A DNA stretch of 64,000 nt from Malania oleifera (Eukaryota > Streptophyta > Magnoliopsida > Santalales > Ximeniaceae): the NCBI RefSeq assembly GCF_029873635.1, contig NC_080423.1, positions 94,283,691 through 94,347,690 on the forward strand, written 5' to 3'. The notes under the pieces were generated by a model. The model did not search any database and was not told the origin of the DNA. It saw only the letters and a list, made by a program, of their open reading frames with translations. Positions 1 to 10,589 of this stretch are shown here, one piece after another (position 1 is the stretch's first letter; each line of letters begins with the position of its first letter). The position numbers and the translations under genes were made by a program.

Positions 1-632
1 GATATCTTTGCTTGAGCATCTTGATTGAGAACATCTTGAAATACAAAGATTGCTTGTTGACACTCTCACGTATGCATTACACTGATAGAAAATACATTTG
101 AGAGTACCTTTTTGACCACACTGAGCTTACATATTAAATCATTTGTGGTGTATGTGATTGAACGCATTTGGGTACAAATCTGCTTTACGTGAAAACATTT
201 TTATATTGTACCATTTGATTGTAAATCTGAGTGATTCCAGGCATGGCCTGAAGGGGTGGTAATGTAGCCCGGTAAGGATTGTTGTAAAGGTTGAAGTCAG
301 CCCTGTGCTAATTGACCTGGTTTGTATAGGTGCCGCTCCACCCGGGTAAGTGAGCGAGTTATAGTGGTAATCCTTGTGCTTGTTTGCCAAGGCGGGGACG
401 TAGGCAATTGGCCGAACCTCGATAACATTTATGTGTGTCATTTTTACTTTATTGCTTTTTGGTGCATGTGGTTTTGATTAAAATTGGCTTACTTAATTTC
501 TAGCATATTAACTTTGCTTGTACTAGATTGTCTTTAAGGTTGTGAACATATTGGTGTTAGGTGATTGACCTAGAGTTTAAATTTAAAAATACCAATTCAC
601 CCCCCCCTCTTGGGATCACGGTAAAGCTAACA
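1..632 (+). repeat. 3' end of a Sirevirus-type LTR, truncated by the window edge
   Basis: The sequence matches, block by block, the last part of the two LTRs of the Sirevirus at 8445-20074: the run before a 'cattacactgatag' block, a GC-richer 'aaggcggggacgtaggcaat' block, and the terminus 'gggatcacggtaaagctaaca' cut at its CA (632). No primer binding site follows, so this is a 3' LTR or a solo LTR rather than a 5' LTR. The start lies outside the window. The next five bases (gatca) would be the right copy of its target duplication. No coding sequence is seen; the 100-residue minus-strand frame at 139-441 is a shadow. Confidence 0.85.
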
Positions 633-818
633 GATCAGATAAATCTTTGATGTATTTCTCATATAAATCATATTCAAAGATTGCAAACTTTATTTGAAAA
701 ATTCCCTTACTTTACTGAGCACACATTTCATATCATACTAGAGTGTTTGCATCTGATCTTAAATGTGTACATTTATGCTTGTATTTAGAAGCATTGTATT
801 ATGTACAAAAATGACTTT
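633..818 (+). repeat. left piece of a host LTR, split by the gag-only element
   Basis: There is no gene here. Joined across the insertion at 819-20557, this stretch runs into 20558-21124 and keeps the block order of Sirevirus-like LTRs: a 'gagcacacatttcat' block, then 'gtatttagaagcattgtatt', then 'ttattgtaccgg' on the far side. It is therefore read as part of an older LTR that received both the LTR ending at 632 and the element starting at 819. The flanks acttt (814-818) and gtttt (20558-20562) are a poor match as a target duplication. Confidence 0.6.
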
Positions 819-2033
819 TGAAAAGCAAGGTGTAGTCCAAAGAGGGGGGTGAATTGGATTTTTAATTCCTTTAACCAATTCTTTACTTGTTTGCTTGATT
901 TACCAATCACACAAGAACTTTAGTTCTTTTAATCAATCAACAACACAACACTATCGCTTAGCCGAACAAGTAATCAATCATGTAAGTAGCGAAGCCAATT
1001 AATTAATCACAAATTAAAAGTAAACAACCAAACCAAAATTAACACATACACCACTTTGGCAATGTAAGCACTTAAAATAGTTTGTTTGTTTATATAAGCC
1101 CTGTATATATGAAATTTGTACTTGTTAATATAAAATCCTGTATTGATGGTTTTGTTTCTTCAATATGATGTGCAATATAACATCCAATCAACACAATATC
1201 TACACTTTTCTCAATATTCAGAACTCAAATAAACTCTTGGTAAATTTATCCTTGGGCTATTAAGTAACGTACTCTCGTATGGTTTCCACAAGATATGGTA
1301 TAACCAACGTACTTCCTTTCGGTTTCCGCAACCCAAATCAAAATTAGACTTTAAGTTTACTTGATTTCTATATTACGTAGTATATATGAGTATCAATTAA
1401 ACCATCCACACAATTTAAATATACTGAAAATAAAAAGTAAGGGAAATAGAGAGTGAGACCGGGATTTTTACGAGGTTCGGCTTATACCCTGCCTACATCC
1501 TCTCCTTTGGTAAACCACCAAAGGATTCACTAAACATGTTCGTTTAACAAGTTGAACAAACCTTTACACACTTCTTCAATAGGCTAGAGCTCGCCTCTCC
1601 AAACAATGTACCCTCGTTTGGTCACTCCTTCAAATAGGCTAGAGCCCGCCTCTCTAAGAAATATCCCTTTGCTTAGCCAACGATCCAAACAATCCTTGGA
1701 ATCATCAATCTACAAGAAATAAATCAAATAGATGCGTACAAATAATGCTCACACAAAGATCTGATTAGTATACTTTAGAAACTAATATACTTCAAATTCA
1801 AAATACCAAAAGAATGAAGTAAGAAGCTCAATGTAAATATCACCGATTTACTTCTCTTTGATGAGGATCAAAAACTTAAATCAGATACTTCAGAGAAGAT
1901 GTAAAAGTTCAGAAATTTCTCAGAAATTTTCTAGCAATTCAGAGCTTTAAAACAAATAGAAAGAATCTTTGAGTGAAAGAGATCTTGAAAGAATATTCAG
2001 TGCTTGTTGTTTTTGTAAGGACCATAAAACATG

Positions 2034-2041
2034 TATTTATA
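2034..2041 (-). promoter_or_regulatory. LTR TATA box
   Basis: On the minus strand this reads TATAAATA, and the sister LTR has the same box at 8228-8235. The palindromic motif array lies directly upstream in transcript direction (2150-2330), the usual U3 layout. Confidence 0.7.
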
Positions 2042-2149
2042 GACTTGAAAAACATTCACTTTCATGCTGCCCAAGTTTACTTGGAGTGCCCTTGAAGTTT
2101 CCAAAAAGATTGGGGCGCAAGTTAAATAGATTTGAAATTTTGAAGTTTA

Positions 2150-2335
2150 AAAAATCTTCCCGTTGCCGTACTTCAGTTACCTGAAGTGCAACCTTGGTCG
2201 CCTGAAGTGAGTTCAGAAGCCTGAAGTTACAGGGTCAGGCGCCTAAAGACACGCTGCCTATTTTAAGTTTCTTCAGCAAAAATCTTCGGTTGCCTGAGGA
2301 TTACACCTCAGTCGCCTGGACATAACAAAATCAGT
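2150..2335 (-). repeat. CAGGCGCCTGAAG-type motif array in the LTR U3
   Basis: Imperfect copies of cctgaag / gtcgcctgaag / caggcgcctaaag recur about every 15-30 bases. The core AGGCGCCT is a perfect palindrome. The sister LTR has the same array at 8360-8430, and the same motif recurs inside the element at 4655-4805. Confidence 0.75.
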
Positions 2336-2770
2336 TTCCTTCTTTCTTTTTCAAAGATATTTGGTTTCCTTGCTTTCTTACTTTTGAAATATATTTTCCA
2401 GGGTTTTAATATAAAGTTTTTAAGTCCATTTATGTCCCCTAATGAGCTTCATTTCATTTATAATGATATTTTTACCTTTGAAGTACTTACATGAAGATTT
2501 CCTAACAAATTAAACACTTCTTGTTCTTTGAAAACTTCATTGTCATCTTGAAGCTTTGAGTTCATTCCATCTTCAGATGTATTTGAGCTTCCCTTTTTGA
2601 TCACTTCATGACACATCGTGCACTTTTAAGTTTGTTGGTGATCTTTCGAAGTTTTGTTGGTTTTGGCTTTCTAAGTTGCCTGAAAACATCATTACTTGAA
2701 CACATAATGATATTAAAACCTTTTATTTGTTACCATTAAAACAAGAGGTGAAAGTTTTTTTAGGCTAACA

Positions 2771-2921
2771 ATCTCCCCCTTTTTTATGATGACAAATAAG
2801 AAGCAAAAGAATTTAGAAATTGTAAAATGCTCCCCCTTATAATAAGCATAAATTCAAGTAATGTTTAAAGTAAGCCAAAACTTATGTTAAAATAAGGTTT
2901 TTGCAAAGTTTGTTTGCAAAG

Positions 2922-2972
<51 letters not shown>

Positions 2973-3062
2973 TTCATATTGCATTTTCAACATTCAACAT
3001 CATATCAACATTCAACATCATATTTTTGCTCTCTAAATCATTTCTCCCCCTTTGACATCATG
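2771..3062 (-). other. polypurine tracts and AT microsatellite
   Basis: Directly inside the LTR, 2771-2786 reads AAAAAAGGGGGAGAT on the minus strand, the Sirevirus-type polypurine tract for plus-strand priming. Two more tracts follow: gctccccctt near 2829 and tttctccccctttga near 3042. Repeated polypurine tracts are a known trait of Sireviruses. Between them lies an (AT)n run at 2925-2969. The reading frame of repeated Tyr-Ile over this run is spurious. Confidence 0.75.
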
Positions 3063-3300
3063 CAAAAAGGGATACAAATTTTAATACAAAGAACAAAGTA
3101 TCATCAAAAAGTTATAAGTAATACAAACCAAAACACATCACTTAGATGTGACATGTAATCATACAATGCAACACAATGAGAAACTATTTTTAGGTTTACA
3201 TTTTTAGAGCTAAGAACATTTAATCATCATCTCTTTTAGCACCATCAGAAGCTTCTTCGTCTTCTTCGTCTTCTTCTTCTTCCTCTTCATTACTAGCTTC

Positions 3301-4453
3301 CTATTCTGCTTCATCATCTCCTTCTTTCTCTTCTTCAGATTCTTTAGCTGATGAATCATCACTATGGGGTATGGAGCTAGTGTCCATAGGATCATTGTGT
3401 GAGGAACTACCTTGAATTTTTTCAATACGCGTAAAACACTGATCTAATGAAGAGTAGTTATCTTGTAGGAATTTAAGACCATCGTTCATATCTTGACCGA
3501 AGGAGGTGAATTCATTATAGAACAGTATGAACCATGAGGGAGCTTCAGATGTTGAACCGTGTGATTGAGCCTCAAGTGAAGGAGGAGGTGCAGTAGCTAC
3601 CCTCCGTTGTCTACTGCCTTTTAAGAGCCACTCCTGCTTTCGTTTCTCATATCCCATCTGTTTGAGAGTGGTTGAAGTAAAGAGTTCATATCTAGTCCTC
3701 TTGATGAATAGGTCCGTTGGTGAGACAATACTTAGTTTTGAAAAGATAAGGCTAAGAACTCCACCGTAAGGAAGAGTTATTCAAGATGCATCAAGCTTAG
3801 CCCATATCCATTTTATGATAAGACTGACTAAGTCAAGTTTCTTTTCTTTTAACAAACACCACATAACAAAACAATTGGCATTTTAAAGATGATCATAGGA
3901 TCCAGCTTGTGAAAAAATTTTATTGGTGATAATTTTTTGAAGAATTTGAGCTTTCAGGTTTAGCTATTTATACAGTGGTGGATGCCCAAAGTAACTTGGT
4001 TGATTCTCCATAACTAATCGCAAAAATTCCTTAGGTGTAAAGTCTTGTTAGATTATCAATGATTGTACTAATGTTAGGCATTCAAAACTTCTAGGAGAAA
4101 CATCCAGAATGGATGTTAAGGATTGAGGTTAAAGCACTATTTTCTTACCCTTCACATTGGTTGTCAAGGAATTTTCCCCAGGAGTCATATTTGCATAGAA
4201 AATCTTTATTAGGTTGGGAAAGATTCCTTTGGCTTGGTACTCAATAAAAATTTTCCATCCTATGTTTCTAAACAGAGGTAAAATCTCAGGGAATTCGGTA
4301 TTGAAGAACTAAAGATAAAGCACCTTACCAAATATTGGTTCAATTGTAAGTATAAAGATGTTTAGCTTGAGAGGATACCAGCCATAGTTCGATATTCGGA
4401 TCATCTCTACTAGAGGATGAGCCACGATTCGCTTTTTGCTTTGTTCGAGGCAT
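3301..4453 (-). pseudogene. broken third reading frame resembling a plant transposon protein domain
   Basis: Downstream of gag (minus strand) a possible start at 4453 opens with basic and serine-rich residues. The following homologous-looking stretch needs changes of frame and crosses several stops. A motif F-Y-A-N-M lies near 4190, followed by a G-K-K sequence, as in the family annotated in plants as 'putative plant transposon protein'. The last 118 codons (3657-3301) are open and end in a Glu/Asp-rich tail. In layout it occupies the place of an envelope-like frame in some Sireviruses, but I see no membrane segment. The family call is tentative and the function unknown. Confidence 0.5.
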
Positions 4454-4639
4454 TGTGAAGGTTTCTTGGAGCAACAGTTAGCTTCTTATCAAACACTAGA
4501 ATGGGCGTGATCGAGCTGGGGAGCTTGGAATCAAAGGTTTTAGCGCCAGAGATTGAAGAATTTTTGGTGTTGGAAACTAAGGTGAGCGAAATACCAGGGT
4601 TCAAGAGCTTGAAGTTTAAGAAAGAATAGGGTTTCGCGT

Positions 4640-4812
4640 GTTAAATATAAAGGGGATCCGCGACTTCAAGCGCCTAAAGAATAAGTACAGGCGCCTGAAG
4701 AATTTTCTGGGATAAAATTCAATAGGCAGTAACTGTTTGGTCGCCTGAGGTTTGGAGCTCAAGCACCTGAAGTACATGTAGGAGCCTGAAGTCATCAGCT
4801 CAGTCAACCGAA
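4640..4812 (-). repeat. internal copy of the LTR-type palindromic motif array
   Basis: About 200-350 bases upstream (in transcript direction) of the third reading frame, the sequence contains aagcgcctaaag, caggcgcctgaag, gtcgcctgagg, agcacctgaag and gagcctgaag, the same motif series as in the LTR. No TATAAATA is seen next to it; the nearest AT-rich stretch is around 4640. Confidence 0.65.
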
Positions 4813-5030
4813 GTTCTTCTACTTCTGAAATTTCCTTATTTCCTTGTTTTGAACCTTTCTAACTTATTTCCCTTATTGTATAATGGTTCAAGTTTCTCTT
4901 TTTTATTGATGTATATTTTTCTTTTAACAACACTTATGCTATAAACTTTTAGATTTTCTTTTTGTTTTATTTTGAACATCCAGCCTTTATGTATCCTTCT
5001 ACGCCCTATTTCATTTTTTGTATGAAGTTA

Positions 5031-6950
5031 TTATCTCATTTTTGGTACCCATATTTTCTTGGTTCCCATTGATTTGTCAAGGGATGTTTCTTTTATTTTC
5101 CATGCTTGTTTAGTCTTCACACCCTTTCTTTTGAATGGACATTCAAACTTGATATGCCCCTTTTTCTTACATTGATAGTATATTGTATTAGTGTAGGCAT
5201 TACTAAATGTGGTAGCATATTCTTTGGATTCTTTTGAAAAATAACCCATATAAAGTTTCTTTTTCCTTATATTTTCAATTTCATTGAAACCAATGCCTTC
5301 TTTATTTAGAGTCATCCTTTGTGAGCCTATCATCTTGTCAAAGTTTGCTTTTCCTTTTGTAAAGTTATAGATGATCTTTTCTTTATCTTCAATTTTACTT
5401 TTGAGATCATTTATTTCAATGTCTTTCTTGTTATCATCCTTCTTTTGTGATTTCTCTAATTCTAGAGATAATTTTCTTATTTTATCCTCTAATTCAAAAA
5501 TATATATATCTTTCTTATATTCTATAGAGGATAGGGATCAAATGTCTTCTATCATTTTTTCATGCTTGCATTCTAATTCTTTATTTTTCAAGTCTTTTTC
5601 TTTTTGAGCAAGATTTTTACATTCTATCTCCTTTGTTATAGCTTCATTCTTTCTTTTTATGGTCTTAATTCTTGAATCCTTTTCTCTTTCAGCAGATTTA
5701 AGAGATTCTAATTCTTTCATGATACCTTCATTCTTATTTTTCAATGAAGTATTTTGTTTAGTTACTTTAATTTACATCTTATGCACTTTGAATAAGTCAT
5801 TTTGAAGTTCTTCATAAGATGACATACTTTCATTATTGGAATCATCACTACAATAATTATTTAAAGATTTAGATGTGGAGCTTTCCTCATTGTCCCAAGC
5901 CATAAAGCACATATAAGAAACCTCTTGGTCACTTGATTCATTCTCTAAACTACTTGTACTCATCATGTCCCAAGTACTGGCTTTCATGGCTTTTTTATTT
6001 TTCTTCTTAGATTCTTTCTTTAGCAGTGGACATTCTGGTTTAATATGTCCAGCTTTGTTGCAATGGTAGCACGTAGGTGTTTTATTGTTTGATTTCTTGC
6101 TAACTTCTTCTTCTGATTCATCTGATTTAGATTTTTGATTTCTTCTCTTGAATTTGTTTCTCCTTCTTTGTATCCTTGCTAGCTTTTTAGATATGAAAGC
6201 TACTTCATCTTCATCCATTTCTTTTTCACTACTTGAGTTGTCTTTTAAGGTTTTGAAGGCTATTGATTCTTGGGTTTTGGTTTTTTCATTCTTTTCATTT
6301 ATTGCCATTTCATATGTAAGTAGAGAACCTATAAGCTCATCTAAGGAAGTAGTTTTTAGATTTCTTCCTTCAGTTATGGCAGTGGCTTTTGGTTCCCATT
6401 TCGGTGGCAGCCCTCTAAGAATTTTCCTAATCCTCTCATAAGTAGTGTACGTTCTTCCTAGAGCATTTAGGGAATTGATTATGTGAGTGAACCTAGTAAA
6501 CATATTAGTTATGGATTCATCCGGGTTCATCCTAAAAGCTTCATATTTACTTGTAAGCATATCGATCCTATTATCCCTAACATTTATAGTGCCTTCGTAA
6601 GTGACTTCAAACTTGTCTTATATTTTCTTAGTTGATTTGCAAGCCATTACTCTATTAAATTCATTGGCATCTAAAGCAAAATATAGAACATTCATAGCAC
6701 TAGAGTTTATTTGCAATATTTTATAATCTCTTTCAGTCATGTCTTTCTTTTCCTTAGGTATTTGTTTTCCATCTACTAATGTGGGAGGAATTAAATCACC
6801 ATCCGTGACAACCTCCCAAGCTTTCCAATCCATGGTTTGAAGGTATATTTGCATTCTCTTTTTCCAAAATATATAGTTGCATCCACAAAAGATTGGTGGC
6901 TTAGTTGAAGATTGTCCCTCTCCAAAGGGAGCTATACCTAAGTGTGCCAT
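5031..6950 (-). pseudogene. gag: Sirevirus-type Gag, one frame with three in-frame stops
   Basis: From the start at 6950 to the stop at 5031 there are 640 codons in a single frame, interrupted only by stops at 6618-6620, 5772-5774 and 5538-5540, with no frameshift. Known family features are visible: an N-terminal UBN2-type gag domain, a first zinc knuckle C-x2-C-x4-H-x4-C (CYHCNKAGHIKPEC, near 6060), a Lys/Glu-rich coiled-coil stretch (5750-5400), and a second knuckle-like CKKKGHIKFEC near 5160 (its first Cys replaced). It would bind element RNA and form the particle. The start at 6950 sits just inside the primer binding site. The nested Sirevirus has a related Gag. Confidence 0.85.
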
Positions 6951-6993
6951 TAGATCTTTTTATAGCTAGTAATTAAGATTTGCTATAACCCCA

Positions 6994-7006
6994 CTCTAAT
7001 ACCAAT
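6994..7006 (-). other. primer binding site (initiator tRNA-Met type)
   Basis: The minus strand reads TTGGTATTAGAG directly after the 5' LTR end, one base off the usual TGGTATCAGAG complement of the tRNA-Met 3' end. It fixes the minus orientation of the element. Confidence 0.8.
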
Positions 7007-8444
7007 TGAAAAGCAAGGTGTAGTCCCAAGAGGGGGGGGGGGGTGAATTGGATTTTTAATTCCTTTAACCAATTCTTTACTTGTTTGTTTGATTTACCAA
7101 TCACACAAGAACTTTAGTTCTTTTAATCAATCAACAACACAACACTATTGCTTAGCCAAACAAGAAATCAATCATCCAAGTAGCCAAGCCAATCAATCAA
7201 TCACAAATTAAAAGTAAACAACCAAACCAAAATTAACACATACACCACTTTGACAATGTAAACACTTAAAATAGTTTGTTTGTTTATATAAGCCCTGTAT
7301 ATATGAAATTTGTACTTGCTGATATAAAGCCCTGTATTGATGGTTTTTCTTCTTCAATATGATGTGCAATATAACATCCAATCAACACAATATCTACACT
7401 CTTCTCAATATTTAGAACTAAACTAAACTCTCAGTAAATTTATCCTTGGGCTGTTAAGTAACGTACTCCCGTATGGTTTTCGCAAGATATGGTATAACCA
7501 ACGTACTCCCTTTCGGTTTCCATAACGCAAATCAAAATTAGACTTCAAGTTTACTTGATTTCTATATTACATAGTATATATGATTATCAATTAAACCATA
7601 CACGCAATTTAAATATGATGAAAATAAAGAGTAAGGAAAAAAGAGAGTGAGACCGGGATTTTTACGAGGTTCGACTTATACCCATCCTACATCATCGCCT
7701 TTGGTAAACTACCAAAGGATTCACTAAACCTGTTCCTTTCACGGGCAGAACAAACCTTTACACACTCCTTCGATAAGCTAGAGTCCGCCTCTCCAAATGA
7801 TGTACCCTCGTTCGGTCACTTCTTCAAATAGGCTAGAACCCGCCTCTCCAAACAATATCCCCTTGCTTAGCCAACGATCCAAACAATCCTTAGAATCGTC
7901 AATTTACAAGAAATAAATCAAATATATGCGTACAAATAATGCTCACACAAAGAGTTGATTAGTACACTTTAGAAACTAATATACTTCAAATTCAAAATAC
8001 CAAAAGAATGAAGTAAGAAACTCAATGTAAATATCACCAATTTACTTCTCTTTGATAAGGATCAAGAACTTAAATTAGATACTTCAGAGAAGATGTAAAA
8101 GCTTAGAAATTTCTCAGAAATTTCACAGCAATTCAGAGCTTTAAAATAGATAGGAAGAAGCTTTGAGTGAAAGAGATCTTGAAAGAATATTCAATGCTTG
8201 TTGTTTTTGTGAGGACCATAAAACATGTATTTATAGACTTGAAAAACATTCACTTTCGTGCTGCCCAAGTTTACTTGGAGTGCCCTAGAAGTTTCCAAAA
8301 ATATTGGGGCGCAAGTCAATTAGATTTGAAATTTAGAAGTTTAAAAAATATGCCCGTTGCCGTACTTCGGTTACCTGAAGTGCAACCTCGGTCACCTGAA
8401 GTTACAGGGTCAGATGCCTGAAGACACACTGCCTGTTTTAAGTT
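7007..8444 (-). repeat. 5' LTR of the gag-only element, first part
   Basis: It starts tgaaaagcaaggtgtagtcc like the LTR at 819 and stays collinear with it until 'gcctgttttaagtt'. There the Sirevirus at 8445 begins. The last five bases, aagtt (8440-8444), recur at 20075-20079, where the LTR resumes. A TATAAATA box on the minus strand lies at 8228-8235. The 84-residue frame at 8167 is a shadow. Confidence 0.9.
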
Positions 8445-8735
8445 TGTTGACCTTATAGGTCACGCCCGGTTTTGATCATGATAAATACTCATTGTGTCTA
8501 ATGAGTGTTTGAGGCTTTGTGCAGGAACTTAAATTGATAGATCATAATGCACATGGAGAAAGTGAAGCTTGAAGACCAAATTTCTATTGAAGACCCAATT
8601 TCTTATGTTGTAATATATTTCATTCATGTAAAGGGTCTCTAATAGTAATTAGGGCTTTTCTGCATGTAATAATCACACACATCACATGCATGATCTACTA
8701 CGTATGCTCAAAATGAAAATGACCTAAGAAAGACC

Positions 8736-9352
8736 TTAGGGATTTGGTCGATCGACATCGGATTTTTTCGGTGCACTTAAAAAGGCCTGAAATGACCCTA
8801 GGACACTCACTCATGCATACATATGATTGATCTTTTGATTTGGGTGATTGCTTGCTTGAAAAAGGACCGAAATGCACAAGTTAAGATCTTTCGGTCGATC
8901 GACCTATATAGGTCATTTTTCCCTTAGTCGACAGAATTCAGTCTGGGTCAAAAAGTTGACCACATTCCGATCGACCGAGCTTCTGAAGCTTATTTGACCC
9001 TGGTCAACCGAAACTCCTTGGAGTCAACAGTTTGACTTCCTGGTCGACTGAGTGTTTTTTGTACTATACCAACCTAGTCGACTGAGTTCCCACGTGTGGG
9101 ATCCAATGGTCTGGTTGACCACTAGTCTAATTCATTCTTGTTCTGGTCGACCGAATCTCGAGAAATTGAAAAATCACCTCTTTCTGGTCGACCGAGTCCC
9201 TAGTTCATTTTTGCCTGGTTGACCGAATCGCGCTGTTTTTGATAAATCGCCTTGGACATACTGATCTGGTCGACTAACTCTGAAATTCATTTTTGACCTA
9301 GTTGACTGAACCTTATGAACTTGGGTCGACCGAGAATGTTTCTAGTCGACCG
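8736..9352 (+). repeat. GGTCGACCGA palindrome array in the Sirevirus LTR
   Basis: More than a dozen perfect or near copies of (T)GGTCGACCGA(A/G)T occur, spaced roughly 30-60 bases apart. The core GGTCGACC is palindromic. The same array is in the 3' LTR (18148-18765) and, inverted, in the solo LTR copy at 44165-44515. It lies upstream of the TATA box, so it is a likely enhancer or protein-binding array (inference). Confidence 0.85.
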
Positions 9353-9470
9353 GTGCTCTCGAGTCATTTTGAAAAGTTACCATATTTAACTATTTTAATT
9401 ACTAAAAACGGTATTAGTCTTTTCTAAAAATGTCAACCGTGTCCCCAGCGAGCACATTTTATGGAATGCC

Positions 9471-9478
9471 TATATATA
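9471..9478 (+). promoter_or_regulatory. TATA box of the Sirevirus 5' LTR
   Basis: TATATATA in the context 'gaatgcc-tatatata-cactttc', kept unchanged in the 3' LTR at 18877-18884. Confidence 0.7.
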
Positions 9479-10457
9479 CACTTTCTTGATTTAGGGAAAA
9501 AGTGCACTGATTTTGAAAATCCGATTAAGACAATTTATCTTGAGCAAAAACTTTCTACATCACGTTTTTCAATACTCATTCGCTCATACTTACCAGCTTC
9601 GAACGTTTTAAATCTTTTGTAAGTTGATTGAGTGTTTGTTTTGAATAAGTTTGCTGTCCCATTCATGCTTGTTTGATTTGATTTTTTTGAGAGCTAAACC
9701 TAAGTGTTCTTAGGAGGCTTTGCCAATAAGTCTCATCTAAGAAAACTTACATTAAACTTCTAAGGATTGCATTTTCGTTGCAATAACTTAGGAAGTTTGT
9801 ATTTGTTTTTGGATTACAAAAACGTTTTCAAAAACATTCTCAAATATCTTGTGTGATTTAGATCTATATATTTTGTGAAAAGATATTTGCGTTTATGATA
9901 GTGATCTTTGTTGCAATATTCATTCACTCATATATTATTTATAAGGATTACATATATTTTGCAAACCAAGCATAAACATATTCGTGCGATTGAGATATTG
10001 TGTTGATTGATATACTTAAGGCTTCCTTGACATCTTTATGTGAACATATTTATTTGAATATCTTAAGATACAAAGATTGTTTGTTGATACTCTTATGCAC
10101 TCATTACACTGACAGCAAACATACTTGAGAGTTAAAATATAAGATCACACTGAGCTTACATATTAAATCATGTTGTGGTGTATGTGATTGAATGCATCTG
10201 GTTACATACCTGCTTTACATGAAAGCACTTTGACTGTACCATTTGTTTGTAAATCTGAGTATTTCCAAGCATGGCCTGAGGGGGCGGTAATCCAGATCGG
10301 TAAGGATTGGTTGTAAAGGTTGAGGTCAACCCTGTGCTAATTGGCCTGATTTGTATAGGTGCCGCTCCACCCATTTAAGTGAGGAACTATAGTGGTAATC
10401 CTTGTGCTTGTTAGCCAAGGCGGGGACGTAGGCAATTTGCTGAACCCCGATAACATT

Positions 10458-10550
10458 TGAAATGAGGAATAGCTTCCCAAGAGGGGTGGTGAATTGGATT
10501 CTTTCTACTATTTTAATGATTTATCAACTTTTAATTTTAACAACCCAAAA

Positions 10551-10589
<39 letters not shown>

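Larger units (their letters stand above)
819..2770 (-). repeat. 3' LTR of the gag-only element
   Basis: It begins (plus strand) tgaaaagcaaggtgtagtcc and ends ttaggctaaca, giving TG/CA termini, and is followed by a polypurine tract. It is closely similar to 7007-8444 plus 20080-20557. It contains a TATA box, a leader with shared 'cctctccaaa' blocks, and a short array of the motif CAGGCGCCTGAAG and relatives near 2150-2330. The small reading frame at 1969-2184 is not conserved in the sister LTR and is not believed. Confidence 0.85.
8445..10457 (+). repeat. 5' LTR of the Sirevirus, first part
   Basis: It begins TGTTGACCTTATAGGTCACG and is collinear with the 3' LTR at 17849. It holds the GGTCGACC motif array, a TATATATA box (9471-9478) and the 'aaggcggggacgtaggcaat' block. 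It breaks at 10457, where a solo LTR is inserted with duplication acatt, and resumes at 12265-12466. Confidence 0.92.

Noticed and set aside
2901-3158. Frame with a Tyr-Ile run (also 39298-39594 and 58577)
   Set aside because: Produced by AT microsatellites; no homologous frame in sister sequences.
3210-3425. 71-residue Lys-rich minus-strand frame
   Set aside because: Shadow of the acidic tail of the third reading frame (3301-3657) in another frame.
6148-6441. 97-residue plus-strand frame opposite gag, and 16158-16352 opposite RT
   Set aside because: Antisense shadows of recognised Gag and RT sequence.
8736-9352. Regularly spaced palindromes that could suggest a CRISPR array
   Set aside because: Repeats are only 8-12 bases, spacing is irregular, the context is a plant LTR, and the same array is in both LTRs of one element.
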